Shown here: positions 47,039-55,360 of the stretch, one piece after another
How positions within the stretch are numbered: position 1 is the first letter of the stretch
How the letters are laid out: every line of letters begins with the position of its first letter
Assembly: GCA_017436575.1 (NCBI GenBank)
Contig: JAFSCU010000007.1
Span: forward strand, 1-64,000
DNA length: 64,000 bases
Direction: 5' to 3'
From: Oscillospiraceae bacterium
Lineage (GTDB): Bacteria > Bacillota > Clostridia > Oscillospirales > Ruminococcaceae
The notes under the pieces: generated by a model
Told to the model about the DNA's origin: nothing
Databases searched by the model: none
What the model saw: the letters and a program-made list of their open reading frames with translations, nothing else
Made by a program: the position numbers and the translations under genes

Positions 47039-47500
47039 ATGGCCCACAGAGATTTTATGCTGCGCGCAGTGGAACTGGCACAGAAAGCCTATGAAATGGG
47101 GGAAGTGCCTGTAGGTGCCGTGGTAGTGAAGGACAACAGGATAATTGGGGAAGGGTATAACTTCCGTGAAAGCAGGCAAAGTGCCCTGGGGCATGCCGAG
47201 ATAATGGCAATAGATGCCGCCTGCAAAACACTGGGCAGCTGGCGACTGGAAGGGTGCACCCTGTATGTGACAATGGAACCATGTATAATGTGCACAGGTG
47301 CCATAATCAACAGCCGTATAAAAACCGTGGTGTATTCGCTGATAGATTTCAAAGCCGGTGGTATGGGCGGAAAAACCAACCTGACCACAATAGGGCTGAA
47401 TCACGATGTGGAAACCATTATGGGTGTGTGCGAAATGGAAAGCAGTGCCCTGGTGGATAAATTTTTCAAAGAACTGCGAGAAAAGAAAAAGAATAAATAA
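47039..47500 (+). CDS. tadA: tRNA-specific adenosine deaminase TadA
   Basis: 153 residues. GHAEIMAID (zinc His and catalytic Glu) and TMEPCIMCTGAI (PCxxC zinc Cys) are the deaminase motifs; the C-terminal FFKELREKKK is typical. It converts A34 to inosine in tRNA-Arg(ACG). AAGGAG precedes the ATG. Confidence 0.93.
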   Translation: MAHRDFMLRAVELAQKAYEMGEVPVGAVVVKDNRIIGEGYNFRESRQSALGHAEIMAIDAACKTLGSWRLEGCTLYVTMEPCIMCTGAIINSRIKTVVYSLIDFKAGGMGGKTNLTTIGLNHDVETIMGVCEMESSALVDKFFKELREKKKNK

Positions 47501-47504
47501 AATT

Positions 47505-47534
47505 AAAGCCCACCCGAAAGGGTGGGTTTTGTTA
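47505..47534 (+). terminator. rho-independent terminator
   Basis: AAAGCCCACCC / GGGTGGGTTTT with GAAA loop. Confidence 0.88.
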
Positions 47535-47574
47535 TGGGTATGACAGAATATCAATCTGTGCTTTTTACTGATTG

Positions 47575-47599
47575 TGTAGGGGTGGCGTTTCGCCACCCG
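47575..47599. repeat. palindromic hairpin repeat
   Basis: TGTAGGGGTGGCG / CGCCACCC around TTT. Confidence 0.7.
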
Positions 47600-47699
47600 T
47601 TTTCCAGGAAGACACTATCCGCCCCTACGCGAGATATCAAAATAAATCTGCAGGGTTCGATGCCTACATCATACCAAAATAACACACAGCGCCGGGGAT

Positions 47700-47809
47700 T
47701 GTCATTCTGAACGCAGTGAAGAATCTTTGATGCAATAAAAATATCAAAACCATCAATTTTACGATTATTGCAGTGCAAAGATTCTTCGGGCATAGCCCTC
47801 AGAATGACA
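47700..47809. repeat. MITE-like element copy 8
   Basis: 110 bp, TGTCATTCTGAACGCAGTGA to ...AGCCCTCAGAATGACA; core has TGCAATAA / TTATTGCA arms. Confidence 0.9.
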
Positions 47810-47834
47810 GAGTGTCAGTCAGTGGGCATAAAAC

Positions 47835-47909
47835 GGGCGGTCGAGGGCGCCCGTCCCTACGGGATATGTATAAAATTAAATGCGTAAGGTTCGATGCCTA
47901 CATCGTACC
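47835..47909. repeat. two palindromic hairpin repeats
   Basis: 47835-47861 (GGGCGGTCGAGGGCGCCCG type) and 47883-47909 (CGTAAGGTTCGATG type). No gene seen in 47501-48111. Confidence 0.7.
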
Positions 47910-47932
47910 GATATGCATATAAAGTCGGATAT

Positions 47933-48042
47933 TGTCATCCTGAGCGAAGCGAAGGATCTTTGATGCAATAAAAATATCAAAGCCATCAATTTTACGATTG
48001 TTATAGTGCGAAGATTCTTCGGGCATAGCCCTCAGAATGACA
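47933..48042. repeat. MITE-like element copy 9
   Basis: 110 bp, TGTCATCCTGAGCGAAGCGA to ...AGCCCTCAGAATGACA. Confidence 0.9.
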
Positions 48043-48111
48043 TTGCAGTGAACTGCGGGACATCAAAGGGGCGCAGCTACACAATGGTAATAATACAAAA
48101 TGTAAAAACCG

Positions 48112-48870
48112 TTATTTAAAATCTTCACTGTGGCTGGTTTTCATATATGCAGCGGTCTGCACCAGCCAGATGGCGCCTAAAAGCACAACCGGCAGCGGAC
48201 CCAGCGGATATTCAAAGGAAACCGCCATGGCCACCAGCATTGTGGCCAGAATCGCCTTTTGTGTGGCGCGGTAAGCAGCGTAGGCAGCTTTGCCGATAAG
48301 GGCGCGCTGGGCTTCATCACAGGAGTCCAGCCAGTCCTGATGGAATTTAGGGTCCAGCGCATTTCCCTGTTTTTCCGGGTTGAGGCGTTTTACCTGTTTT
48401 ACCAGTGCAGACTGGATAAATGTGTTTACCAGCATCAGCATAAAGAAAACAGCCAGAGCAACAAGCACCATCGGCATATCAGTGGCTGTGTATTTTCCTG
48501 CAAAGCCCGAAACCAGCATGCCCAGTGCAGTGTATGACAGTATAAGGCTGTAATTACCTTTTTCCAGGGATTTTTCCAGTTGTTTTTCGGCGGCATCATA
48601 GTCTGATTCTTCACCGCCGGCCAATGCTTTTTCTGTAAGAGTTTTTCCTTTGCCATAGTCTGTAAAAGACAGCACTGTCAGCAGACCACTGACTGCTATA
48701 CCTGCAGGGGCAGCAGTGATAAGCATATCCATCATCACAGTCAGCATACCGGAAACAGTCTGCCGGTGGGATGCACTGGCATAGCCCATAATACCGCCTG
48801 CAGCCATTGCCAATGCCATAAGCAAAATAAATCTGATAAGAACTTTTGAATCTTTTTTCATATATCTCAA
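48112..48870 (-). CDS. DUF3169 family membrane protein
   Basis: 252 residues, about six helices arranged in pairs (about 10-30, 42-66, 112-130, 135-152, 203-220, 225-240) with a charged loop between the first and second pairs. This fits DUF3169, a family that regularly sits behind a small XRE regulator. Its ATG overlaps the regulator's stop by 4 bp. Function unknown. Confidence 0.72.
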   Translation of the reverse strand: MRYMKKDSKVLIRFILLMALAMAAGGIMGYASASHRQTVSGMLTVMMDMLITAAPAGIAVSGLLTVLSFTDYGKGKTLTEKALAGGEESDYDAAEKQLEKSLEKGNYSLILSYTALGMLVSGFAGKYTATDMPMVLVALAVFFMLMLVNTFIQSALVKQVKRLNPEKQGNALDPKFHQDWLDSCDEAQRALIGKAAYAAYRATQKAILATMLVAMAVSFEYPLGPLPVVLLGAIWLVQTAAYMKTSHSEDFK

Positions 48871-49070
48871 TCCTCCGAATAGATAAAAATTTCTTCCACT
48901 GTTGCAGAAAAAACCTTTGCGATTTTTATAGCCAGAGTAACTGACGGACTGTAATCGCCGCGTTCAATAAGGCTGATGGTCTGACGGCTGGCCCCCACCA
49001 TACTGCCCAGCTGCTGCTGATTTATACCCAGTCTGGCACGATATTCTTTCAATCGGTTATCCAATGGCAT
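48867..49070 (-). CDS. Small XRE-family HTH regulator (YozG-like)
   Basis: 67 residues, almost entirely one HTH domain: RLKEYRARLGINQQQLGSMVGASRQTISLIERGDYSPSVTLAIKIAKVF. Proteins of this size are coded upstream of DUF2975/DUF3169 membrane genes and act as autorepressors. The promoter contains repeated operator-like dyads (49108-49160). GGAG precedes the ATG. Confidence 0.88.
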   Translation of the reverse strand: MPLDNRLKEYRARLGINQQQLGSMVGASRQTISLIERGDYSPSVTLAIKIAKVFSATVEEIFIYSED

Positions 49071-49107
49071 TATTCATATTCTCCTTTTTCCAACTTTCAT
49101 TGTCAAT

Positions 49108-49160
49108 TTGACAACTTTATTTGTCATTTTTATTATAGCGTTGACAACTTTATTTGTCAA
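49108..49160 (-). promoter_or_regulatory. XRE promoter with two operator-like dyads
   Basis: The 19-base sequence TTGACAACTTTATTTGTCA occurs exactly at 49108-49126 and 49141-49159, 33 bp (about three helical turns) apart; each is a dyad TGACAA/TTGTCA. The minus-strand promoter is TTGACA (49160-49155), 17-bp spacer, TATAAT (49137-49132), so one dyad covers the -35 and the other lies just downstream of the -10. Confidence 0.8.
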
Positions 49161-49218
49161 TATTATTTTTGTGAAATATTTCTGTGAATGTGATATAATG
49201 TAAAAAAGGGGAGATATT

Positions 49219-50049
49219 ATGAAAAAACTGCTTTGTATTTTATTTACTGTTTTATTTGTTACTGCCTGTGGAAAAGAGGCCCCTGCGCAGTACAGCTATT
49301 ACGAAAACTTTGTGCCATCGCCACTGGGGGAAAAAATAAGTGCCGTGGAAACAGGGGAATACAATGATATAACTGAAAGCGGCAGCACCGCTGTGCTGAA
49401 AGAAAAGCTGGGACTGGAAAATCTGACTGACCACAGTGTGTTCACCGCAAAATCATCTGCAGTGGTAAACTTTTATTTTGACCGGTATACCGACCACAGC
49501 CAGATGGAAAAAGCAATGGAATACGGATATGAAACTTTCTGGGTGGGTAAAATGCACACTGCTGACCTGCTGCCTTATGAAGACTGGCAGTACAGCCACA
49601 GGATAAAACAGCTGACTGTACAGATTTTCTGCGAAAATGTGGCGGTTTATCAGGAGATATACAGTTTTGACAAACTGACTGACAGCGGCGAAAAACTGTA
49701 TGAAAAAACAGCGTTAACAGACAATGATGTGCTGATACCCGGAACATATATTTATCTGGGTGACTGGCTGAAAGGCAGCCAGGAACAGCTGGACCGGTAT
49801 GTAAACATAGACAGCCTGGCAGATATGACAGTGCACACGTCATTGCGCCAGACAGCCGACAAAAACAGGCTGATTGTGGAACTGCTGACAGAAGAAAGGC
49901 AGATTGCCCCGGAAAAACTGAACGGTATATATGATGCTGTGGTGGAAAGATACAGTTTTATAAACGAAAACATACTTATCAGGCTGTATGTAGCCGATGT
50001 GGGTATGTATTTTGAATATAACGGACATGTACCGCTGCCACAGCAGTGA
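49219..50049 (+). CDS. Putative lipoprotein of unknown function
   Basis: 276 residues. Signal peptide with lipobox VTAC (Cys 17). The mature part is rich in Tyr, Asp and Glu, with no recognised family. AAAGGGGAG precedes the ATG. It diverges from the XRE gene across the operator region and could share its control. Confidence 0.7.
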   Translation: MKKLLCILFTVLFVTACGKEAPAQYSYYENFVPSPLGEKISAVETGEYNDITESGSTAVLKEKLGLENLTDHSVFTAKSSAVVNFYFDRYTDHSQMEKAMEYGYETFWVGKMHTADLLPYEDWQYSHRIKQLTVQIFCENVAVYQEIYSFDKLTDSGEKLYEKTALTDNDVLIPGTYIYLGDWLKGSQEQLDRYVNIDSLADMTVHTSLRQTADKNRLIVELLTEERQIAPEKLNGIYDAVVERYSFINENILIRLYVADVGMYFEYNGHVPLPQQ

Positions 50050-50060
50050 GAGAATATTTT

Positions 50061-50086
50061 ACGGGAGGCATTGCCTCCCGTTTTTG
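50061..50086 (+). terminator. rho-independent terminator
   Basis: ACGGGAGGCA / TGCCTCCCGT followed by TTTT. Confidence 0.88.
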
Positions 50087-50126
50087 TTGGAGCGGAAAGA
50101 ATGACATAATAACAAAAGCAGAATAT

Positions 50127-50236
50127 TGTCATCCTGAACGCAGTGAAGAATCTTTGATGCAATAAAAATATAAAAGCAAATAATTTTACGCTTGTAATAG
50201 TGCAAAGATTCTTCGGGCATAGCCCTCAGAATGACA
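50127..50236. repeat. MITE-like element copy 10
   Basis: 110 bp, TGTCATCCTGAACGCAGTGA to ...AGCCCTCAGAATGACA. Confidence 0.9.
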
Positions 50237-50261
50237 GATTGTCAGTCAGTGGGCATAAAGC

Positions 50262-50336
50262 GGGCGGTCGAGGGCGCCCGCCCCTACGGAATATGTATAA
50301 AATTAAATGTGTAGGGTACGATACCCACATCGTACC
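50262..50336. repeat. two palindromic hairpin repeats
   Basis: 50262-50289 (GGGCGGTCGAGGGCGCCCGC type, ends CCCCTACGG) and 50311-50336 (GTAGGGTACGAT type). Confidence 0.7.
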
Positions 50337-50360
50337 AAAATAACACACAGGGTCGGGTGT

Positions 50361-50470
50361 TGTCATTCTGAACGCAGTGAAGAATCTTCGATTCAATAAA
50401 AATATCAAAGCCATCAATTTTACGATTATTGCAGTGCAAAGATTCTTCGGGCATAGCCCTCAGAATGACA
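50361..50470. repeat. MITE-like element copy 11
   Basis: 110 bp, TGTCATTCTGAACGCAGTGA to ...AGCCCTCAGAATGACA; nearly identical to copy 8. Confidence 0.9.
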
Positions 50471-50524
50471 GGGTGGTAGTCTGTAGTGATAAAACGGGCT
50501 GATATGCCATACAAAGACAAACAG

Positions 50525-50558
50525 CAACAAAAACAGGGTATCGTCTGATACCCTGTTT
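50525..50558 (-). terminator. terminator of RND-tetR operon
   Basis: AAACAGGGTATC / GATACCCTGTTT with GTCT loop; minus-strand tail TTTGTTGCTG. Confidence 0.85.
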
Positions 50559-50562
50559 AATA

Positions 50563-51183
50563 TTATCCCAATGCTTTTATCAGCATTCTGTAGGCATTTT
50601 CTATAATTGTCTGTGGTGGCTGGGGGTGCTGTTTATCATCCGCCCGGCTGGCCACTGCAAAAACATTTGAAATAAACACCATGCGGACATAGTCTGCATT
50701 TTGAGGCCGGGAAACATCTGTTTTCAGCACACCCTGTTTATAGCCCTGATACAGCACATTGTTAAGAATCTGTATAAACTCCATAAGTTGACTGTGAATA
50801 GGCCCGCAGGCAGTGCTGTTTGTAAAATAGCCCTGTTTTCTGCCGCCTGAAATCTGCAGCAACAGGTGGAAAATAGAACCTGTATCTGTCACACGGTCGA
50901 TTATACCGCCATATATTGTGCGCATTTTGGTTTCAAAGTCAGGTATACTGTCCATAGCGGAGGAAAATTCTGCCGCCTGGCGTGACATTGACCAGGCAAG
51001 GGCGGCAAAGATGATTTCTTCCTTTGTGGAAAAGTAATCATAGATAGTTGCCTTGCCCATACCTGCAGCAGAAGCTATCTGCTGTGATGTGATTTTGGTA
51101 ACATCTGCGCCCTGCCGTGCCAGTTTCAGCACACCGTTGAAAATGGAGATTTCCTTTGGTGACCAGTTATTCTTCATCATCAA
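50563..51183 (-). CDS. TetR/AcrR family repressor
   Basis: 206 residues. HTH at about 25-55: VTKITSQQIASAAGMGKATIYDYFSTKEEIIFAAL, then a helical ligand-binding domain. Its start lies in the last 17 bases of the RND pump gene, so it is the second gene of the same transcript; the exact start among three consecutive Met codons is uncertain. The perfect palindrome at the pump promoter (55119-55142) is the likely operator, giving autorepression with pump control. Confidence 0.88.
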   Translation of the reverse strand: MMMKNNWSPKEISIFNGVLKLARQGADVTKITSQQIASAAGMGKATIYDYFSTKEEIIFAALAWSMSRQAAEFSSAMDSIPDFETKMRTIYGGIIDRVTDTGSIFHLLLQISGGRKQGYFTNSTACGPIHSQLMEFIQILNNVLYQGYKQGVLKTDVSRPQNADYVRMVFISNVFAVASRADDKQHPQPPQTIIENAYRMLIKALG

Positions 51184-54100
51184 AATCCACCTTGATTTCT
51201 TTCATTTCCTTACGGTTGAACAGGTCATACAGCACAGGCACCAGATAAAGTGTAAGCAGTGTGGCGTAGGCCAGACCGCCGATGGATACCAGCGCCATGC
51301 CCTGTGAAAGTTCGGCACCCATGCCCACACCCATAGCCATTGTAGAGTTGGCAAGAATTGTGGTAAGGGCTGTCATAAGGATAGGGCGGATTCTGTCCGC
51401 ACCTGTCTGTACCAGTGCGGAGCGTTTGTCCATACCGTTAAGGCGCAGCTGGTTTACATAGTCTACAAACACGATACCGTTGTTTACAACAACACCGGCC
51501 AGAACCAAAAAGCCAATCATTGCAACGATGGACAGCATTTCGCCTGTAATCTGCAATGCCAGCAGACCGCCTGTAAATGCCAGCGGAATGGTAAACATAA
51601 CAATAAACGGTGATTTGAGTGACTGGAACTGTGCCACCATAATCAGATAGATAAATACAACTGCCAGACCAATCATTTTCATCATATCAATCATGGCAGA
51701 CATAACTGTTTCGTCTTCACCTGTCATTTCATAGCTGTAACCTTTTGGCATTTCATAGCCTTCCAGGGCTTTTTCCACATCTCTGGAAACCAGGGAAGCA
51801 TTGTAGCCTTCTGCCATACGGGCTGAAACAGTGATATAGCGTGACTGGTTATCACGGTTGATGGACTGTGGTGTAAAGCCTGAACCGATTGTGGCAATAT
51901 CTGACAGTTTAAGGTCGATTTCCTTGCCTTTGTCATCTGTGGTGGTGCCTACCACCAGGTCGCCTATGGTATCCAGGCTGTATGTTGATGCGGCATAGAT
52001 AATGGCGTCCATATCGCTGCCGGTAAAGTTTACTGTGGTTGCTGTGGTATTTTCAGTAAGGGCAGAGCTTACTTTCTGGAAAACCTGGGCAACTGTAAGG
52101 CCGTTTTTCATAGCTGTGGCTTTGTTTACTTCAATTCTCACTTCTTCCACTGCCTGCTGTGAGCCGTCTGAAACTTCGGCTATGCCTTCAATATCTTTCA
52201 GCAATGTTGCCATTCTGGCTGCTTCTGCCTGGAGTGTGTCAATATCATTGCCTTTAATCTGTACAGAAATACCGCTGCCTGCCAGGGCACCCAGGTCCAT
52301 TGTGGATTCGGTTACTGACAGCGTTTCGGCAAATTCCGGTGTGGCCTCTTTAATCATATCTGCTATTTCTGCATTGGAATACTGTTTGTCTTCTGACAGT
52401 ACCACATAGAAAGACATTGATTTGGTTTCGTCGTTGCCGCCACCCATAAGGCCGGCCAGACCGCCACCGCCCATGGATGCACCTACTGTAACAACATCAG
52501 GCAGCTGCTGCACACGCTGTGCAATAGTTTCGGACTGAGCTATCAGTTCTTCATCCGGCAGTTCAGCATCTACTGTAAGAGTCATCTGCATCTGGGTGGA
52601 ATCCATTGACGGAATCAGACCCAGCGGCATTTTTGTAGCCCGGTACAGTGAATAAACCATAAGGCCGATTGTCAGCAGGATAACCACAAATTTGTATTTA
52701 AGGTTGAATTCCAGTGTCTTTTTGTATACGGCAGTGATTTTGCCAAAGATGCCTTCGGACGAGTCTTTTGTTTTGTTCAGAATGGTGGAAGCCATGGTTG
52801 GCACCAGTGTCAGTGCAACAATAAGGCTGACCACCAGAGAATAGGCGATGGTAAGACCCATATCTGTAAACAGCTGGCGTGTAAGACCGTCTGTAAATAC
52901 GATAGGCAGGAAAACACAGATGGTGGTAAGTGTGGAGGCAGCAATAGCCCCTGCAACCTGCTGTGCACCAACCACTGCAGCCTTTACTTTGGAATAGCCC
53001 AGGTTGCGCAGACGGTAAATATTTTCGATAACAACAATGGAGTTGTCTACCAGCATACCAACAGCCAATGCCAGACCTGACAGTGACATAACATTAAGGT
53101 TTACACCGCTGAAATACATAAGCACAATGGCAAAAAGAACAGACAGCGGAATTGCAAAACCGATGATAAGTGTAGGTTTTATATCTTTAAGGAAGAATAC
53201 AAGAACAAACAGTGCTATGATACCACCGTAAACCATATTGTTCATAACGCTTGATACAACCAGGTCGATAAAGATACCCTGGTCCATCAGCTGTGTAATA
53301 TGTACGCTGGTATTTTCTTCCATAATCCGTGCCACTTCATCGTTTACGTTTTCAGAAACCTGTGATGTGGAGGATGTGGAAGCCTTCTGGATAGACAGTG
53401 AGATTGCAGGGTTGCCGTTTACTCGTACATAGCTGTCCCCTGAGTTGTCTTTGATGGAAATATCGGCAACATCTTTCAGATGGATAGGGTTTACGCCGTC
53501 CATATCCATATCTACCAGCAACAGGTTTTCCAGCTGTTCAAGAGAGGCAAATTCTTCGCCTACTTTTACAGTAAGGCGGTTTTCGCCGTCAGAGATATAG
53601 CCGGATGGCATTGAAAAGTTCTGTGCCATCAGAATGCCGGACAGTGTTTCCTGAGTTACCAGGGCATTGATATTTGCCTGTTTCAATGCTGTGTCACGGG
53701 CATCTTCAAACTGTTTTACGCCCCGGTCCAGCTGAGCCTGGGCAGAATCTATCTGCACCTGACCTGCAGCCAGCTGGGCTGTGGCCTGAATTTTGGCAGC
53801 TTCCAGCTGTACATAGCCGGCTTTCAGCTGTTCCACAGTATCACCCAGCATTTTGATAGTTACATCTGCGGCAGCAATTTCGTTGTTTACCATTGCAATC
53901 TGGCCTTCCAGCAGCATCAGGTTTGCGCTGTCCAGTGTGGACTGGGCAATACCCATGGCCAGCATAGTGTCAGCAGTCTGTTTCAGCATATCTGAAAGCT
54001 GATTTTTCAGGTCTGTAACAGATTTGTCGTTTATGGAAGGGTCCTGTTTTGCCATTTCATCAAAGGCAGACAGTATCTGTGTTTTGTAGCTTTTCAGCTG

Positions 54101-55093
54101 GTCGATAATTTCCTGTGGAATTGTCACAGGCAGGCTTTCAGGCATTTCCAGTTTTTCAAAGAAATCCCTTACCTGACCCACAGTTGTATCAGGGTTTACA
54201 CCCAGGTCTGTGGCGCCCATCAGCTGCACCAGGGCAGTTACACCTTTGTCTATGGTAACCAGTGTAGCATAGCCTTTCAGACCTTCCAGCATCTGCAGCT
54301 GGCCTGTAAGTTTATCCTTTTCGGTAACCATTGACTGCAGTTTTGCCTGATTTAAATCCAGTTCGGCAGATGCGGCAGCCAGCTGGTCAATAGCCTGCTG
54401 CTGTGCTGAAACCAGGCTGTTTTTGCCGTTGGTCAGTTCTGCCTGGGCTTTGTCCAGGTCTTTTTTTGTTTTGTAAAGAGTGTTGCTGACTGCTTTCAGA
54501 ATATCATCGTTGATTTCATCAATTTTATCCTGATTCAGCTTTATTTCCACATAGTCGTGAACTGCACCGGAAATATCCACTGTGGCCACGCCGTCCAGAC
54601 GTTCCAGACGTGGGGCCAGGTCAGTTTCCACATATTCTGACAGCTGTTTGATGTCCATGCCTTCCACGTCAACAGAAAGCATCTGTACAGGCAGCATATC
54701 AGGGTTGATTTTCATAAGGGTAGGTGACTGGACCATATCATCCAGATAACCTTCCACCATATCAATATTGTTGGAAAGTTCAATCATAGCAGAGTCCATA
54801 TTGGTCTTTGCGTTGAATTCCATAATGATAAGTGACAGGTTTTCGCTGGAAATACTGGATATGTTTTCCAGACCTGATGTTGTTGCCACAGCCTGTTCCA
54901 GAGGCTGTGTAACCGCCAGTTCCACACGTTCAGGGCTGGCACCCGGATACACGGTGTAAACCACCACGTAAGGCAGGTCCATTGCAGGCAGCAGGTCGGT
55001 GTTGAGCCCCAGAAAAGACACAACCCCCAGAACCAATGCCAGCACAACTCCAACCAAAACGGTATACGGCTTTTTAACGCTGTATTTTGTCAT
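51167..55093 (-). CDS. RND-family efflux permease with long coiled-coil insertion
   Basis: 1308 residues, versus about 1030-1050 for AcrB. Helix 1 (about 9-29), first porter domain, then an inserted region (about 205-480) rich in Ala, Gln and Lys forming two predicted coiled coils (KKDLDKAQAELTNGKNSLVS..., AAKIQATAQLAAGQVQIDS). The RND body resumes at NFSMPSGYISDGENRLTVKV, helices 2-6 with GMLVDNSIVVIENIYR (proton-relay Asp in GxxxDNxxV), second porter domain, and helices 7-12 with VVNNGIVFVDYVN. It exports drugs or lipids by proton antiport. No membrane-fusion or outer-membrane partner is present, as expected in a monoderm. AAGGAG precedes the ATG. Start of an operon with tetR. Confidence 0.9.
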   Translation of the reverse strand: MTKYSVKKPYTVLVGVVLALVLGVVSFLGLNTDLLPAMDLPYVVVYTVYPGASPERVELAVTQPLEQAVATTSGLENISSISSENLSLIIMEFNAKTNMDSAMIELSNNIDMVEGYLDDMVQSPTLMKINPDMLPVQMLSVDVEGMDIKQLSEYVETDLAPRLERLDGVATVDISGAVHDYVEIKLNQDKIDEINDDILKAVSNTLYKTKKDLDKAQAELTNGKNSLVSAQQQAIDQLAAASAELDLNQAKLQSMVTEKDKLTGQLQMLEGLKGYATLVTIDKGVTALVQLMGATDLGVNPDTTVGQVRDFFEKLEMPESLPVTIPQEIIDQLKSYKTQILSAFDEMAKQDPSINDKSVTDLKNQLSDMLKQTADTMLAMGIAQSTLDSANLMLLEGQIAMVNNEIAAADVTIKMLGDTVEQLKAGYVQLEAAKIQATAQLAAGQVQIDSAQAQLDRGVKQFEDARDTALKQANINALVTQETLSGILMAQNFSMPSGYISDGENRLTVKVGEEFASLEQLENLLLVDMDMDGVNPIHLKDVADISIKDNSGDSYVRVNGNPAISLSIQKASTSSTSQVSENVNDEVARIMEENTSVHITQLMDQGIFIDLVVSSVMNNMVYGGIIALFVLVFFLKDIKPTLIIGFAIPLSVLFAIVLMYFSGVNLNVMSLSGLALAVGMLVDNSIVVIENIYRLRNLGYSKVKAAVVGAQQVAGAIAASTLTTICVFLPIVFTDGLTRQLFTDMGLTIAYSLVVSLIVALTLVPTMASTILNKTKDSSEGIFGKITAVYKKTLEFNLKYKFVVILLTIGLMVYSLYRATKMPLGLIPSMDSTQMQMTLTVDAELPDEELIAQSETIAQRVQQLPDVVTVGASMGGGGLAGLMGGGNDETKSMSFYVVLSEDKQYSNAEIADMIKEATPEFAETLSVTESTMDLGALAGSGISVQIKGNDIDTLQAEAARMATLLKDIEGIAEVSDGSQQAVEEVRIEVNKATAMKNGLTVAQVFQKVSSALTENTTATTVNFTGSDMDAIIYAASTYSLDTIGDLVVGTTTDDKGKEIDLKLSDIATIGSGFTPQSINRDNQSRYITVSARMAEGYNASLVSRDVEKALEGYEMPKGYSYEMTGEDETVMSAMIDMMKMIGLAVVFIYLIMVAQFQSLKSPFIVMFTIPLAFTGGLLALQITGEMLSIVAMIGFLVLAGVVVNNGIVFVDYVNQLRLNGMDKRSALVQTGADRIRPILMTALTTILANSTMAMGVGMGAELSQGMALVSIGGLAYATLLTLYLVPVLYDLFNRKEMKEIKVDFDDEE

Positions 55094-55118
55094 ATAATCT
55101 CCTTAAAATGCGCAATTA

Positions 55119-55142
55119 ATATCCGACCACGTGGTCGGATAT
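55119..55142. promoter_or_regulatory. Perfect 24-bp palindrome, likely TetR operator
   Basis: The core CCGACCAC/GTGGTCGG is flanked by ATAT on the left and ATAT on the right, making a 24-bp perfect dyad 25 bp before the pump start, overlapping the expected transcription start. Confidence 0.85.
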
Positions 55143-55146
55143 ATGT

Positions 55147-55176
55147 ATAATACATTATATGGGACTATATTGGCAA
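55147..55176 (-). promoter_or_regulatory. promoter of RND-tetR operon
   Basis: Minus strand: TTGCCA (55176-55171), 18-bp spacer, TATTAT (55152-55147), directly upstream of the palindrome. Confidence 0.65.
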
Positions 55177-55301
55177 TAGAATAATTAAATTTTCATAATA
55201 ATTTTACAATTATTTTACCTGAAATTAAAAAGGAAAGATGCTCGCGTAATACAGTAAAATACTGATGAAACCGGTCGGCAGACCTGTGCGTCTGATGGTA
55301 A

Positions 55302-55330
55302 TTGACACAGGTTAGCTTCCACTGTATTAT
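55302..55330 (+). promoter_or_regulatory. sigma-A promoter for GT-C gene
   Basis: TTGACA (55302-55307), 17-bp spacer, TATTAT (55325-55330), 31 bp before the ATG. A long-range dyad TAATACAGT (55247-55255) / ACTGTATTA (55321-55329) overlaps its -10. Confidence 0.7.
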
Positions 55331-55360
55331 ATTAACAGAATAAAATTATCAGGTGACTTA

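Noticed and set aside
55260..55270. CTGATGA and GAAA suggesting a hammerhead ribozyme before the GT-C gene
   Set aside because: The expected stem between CTGATGA and GAAA and the cleavage triplet in a third stem cannot be formed; a good promoter explains the region better.
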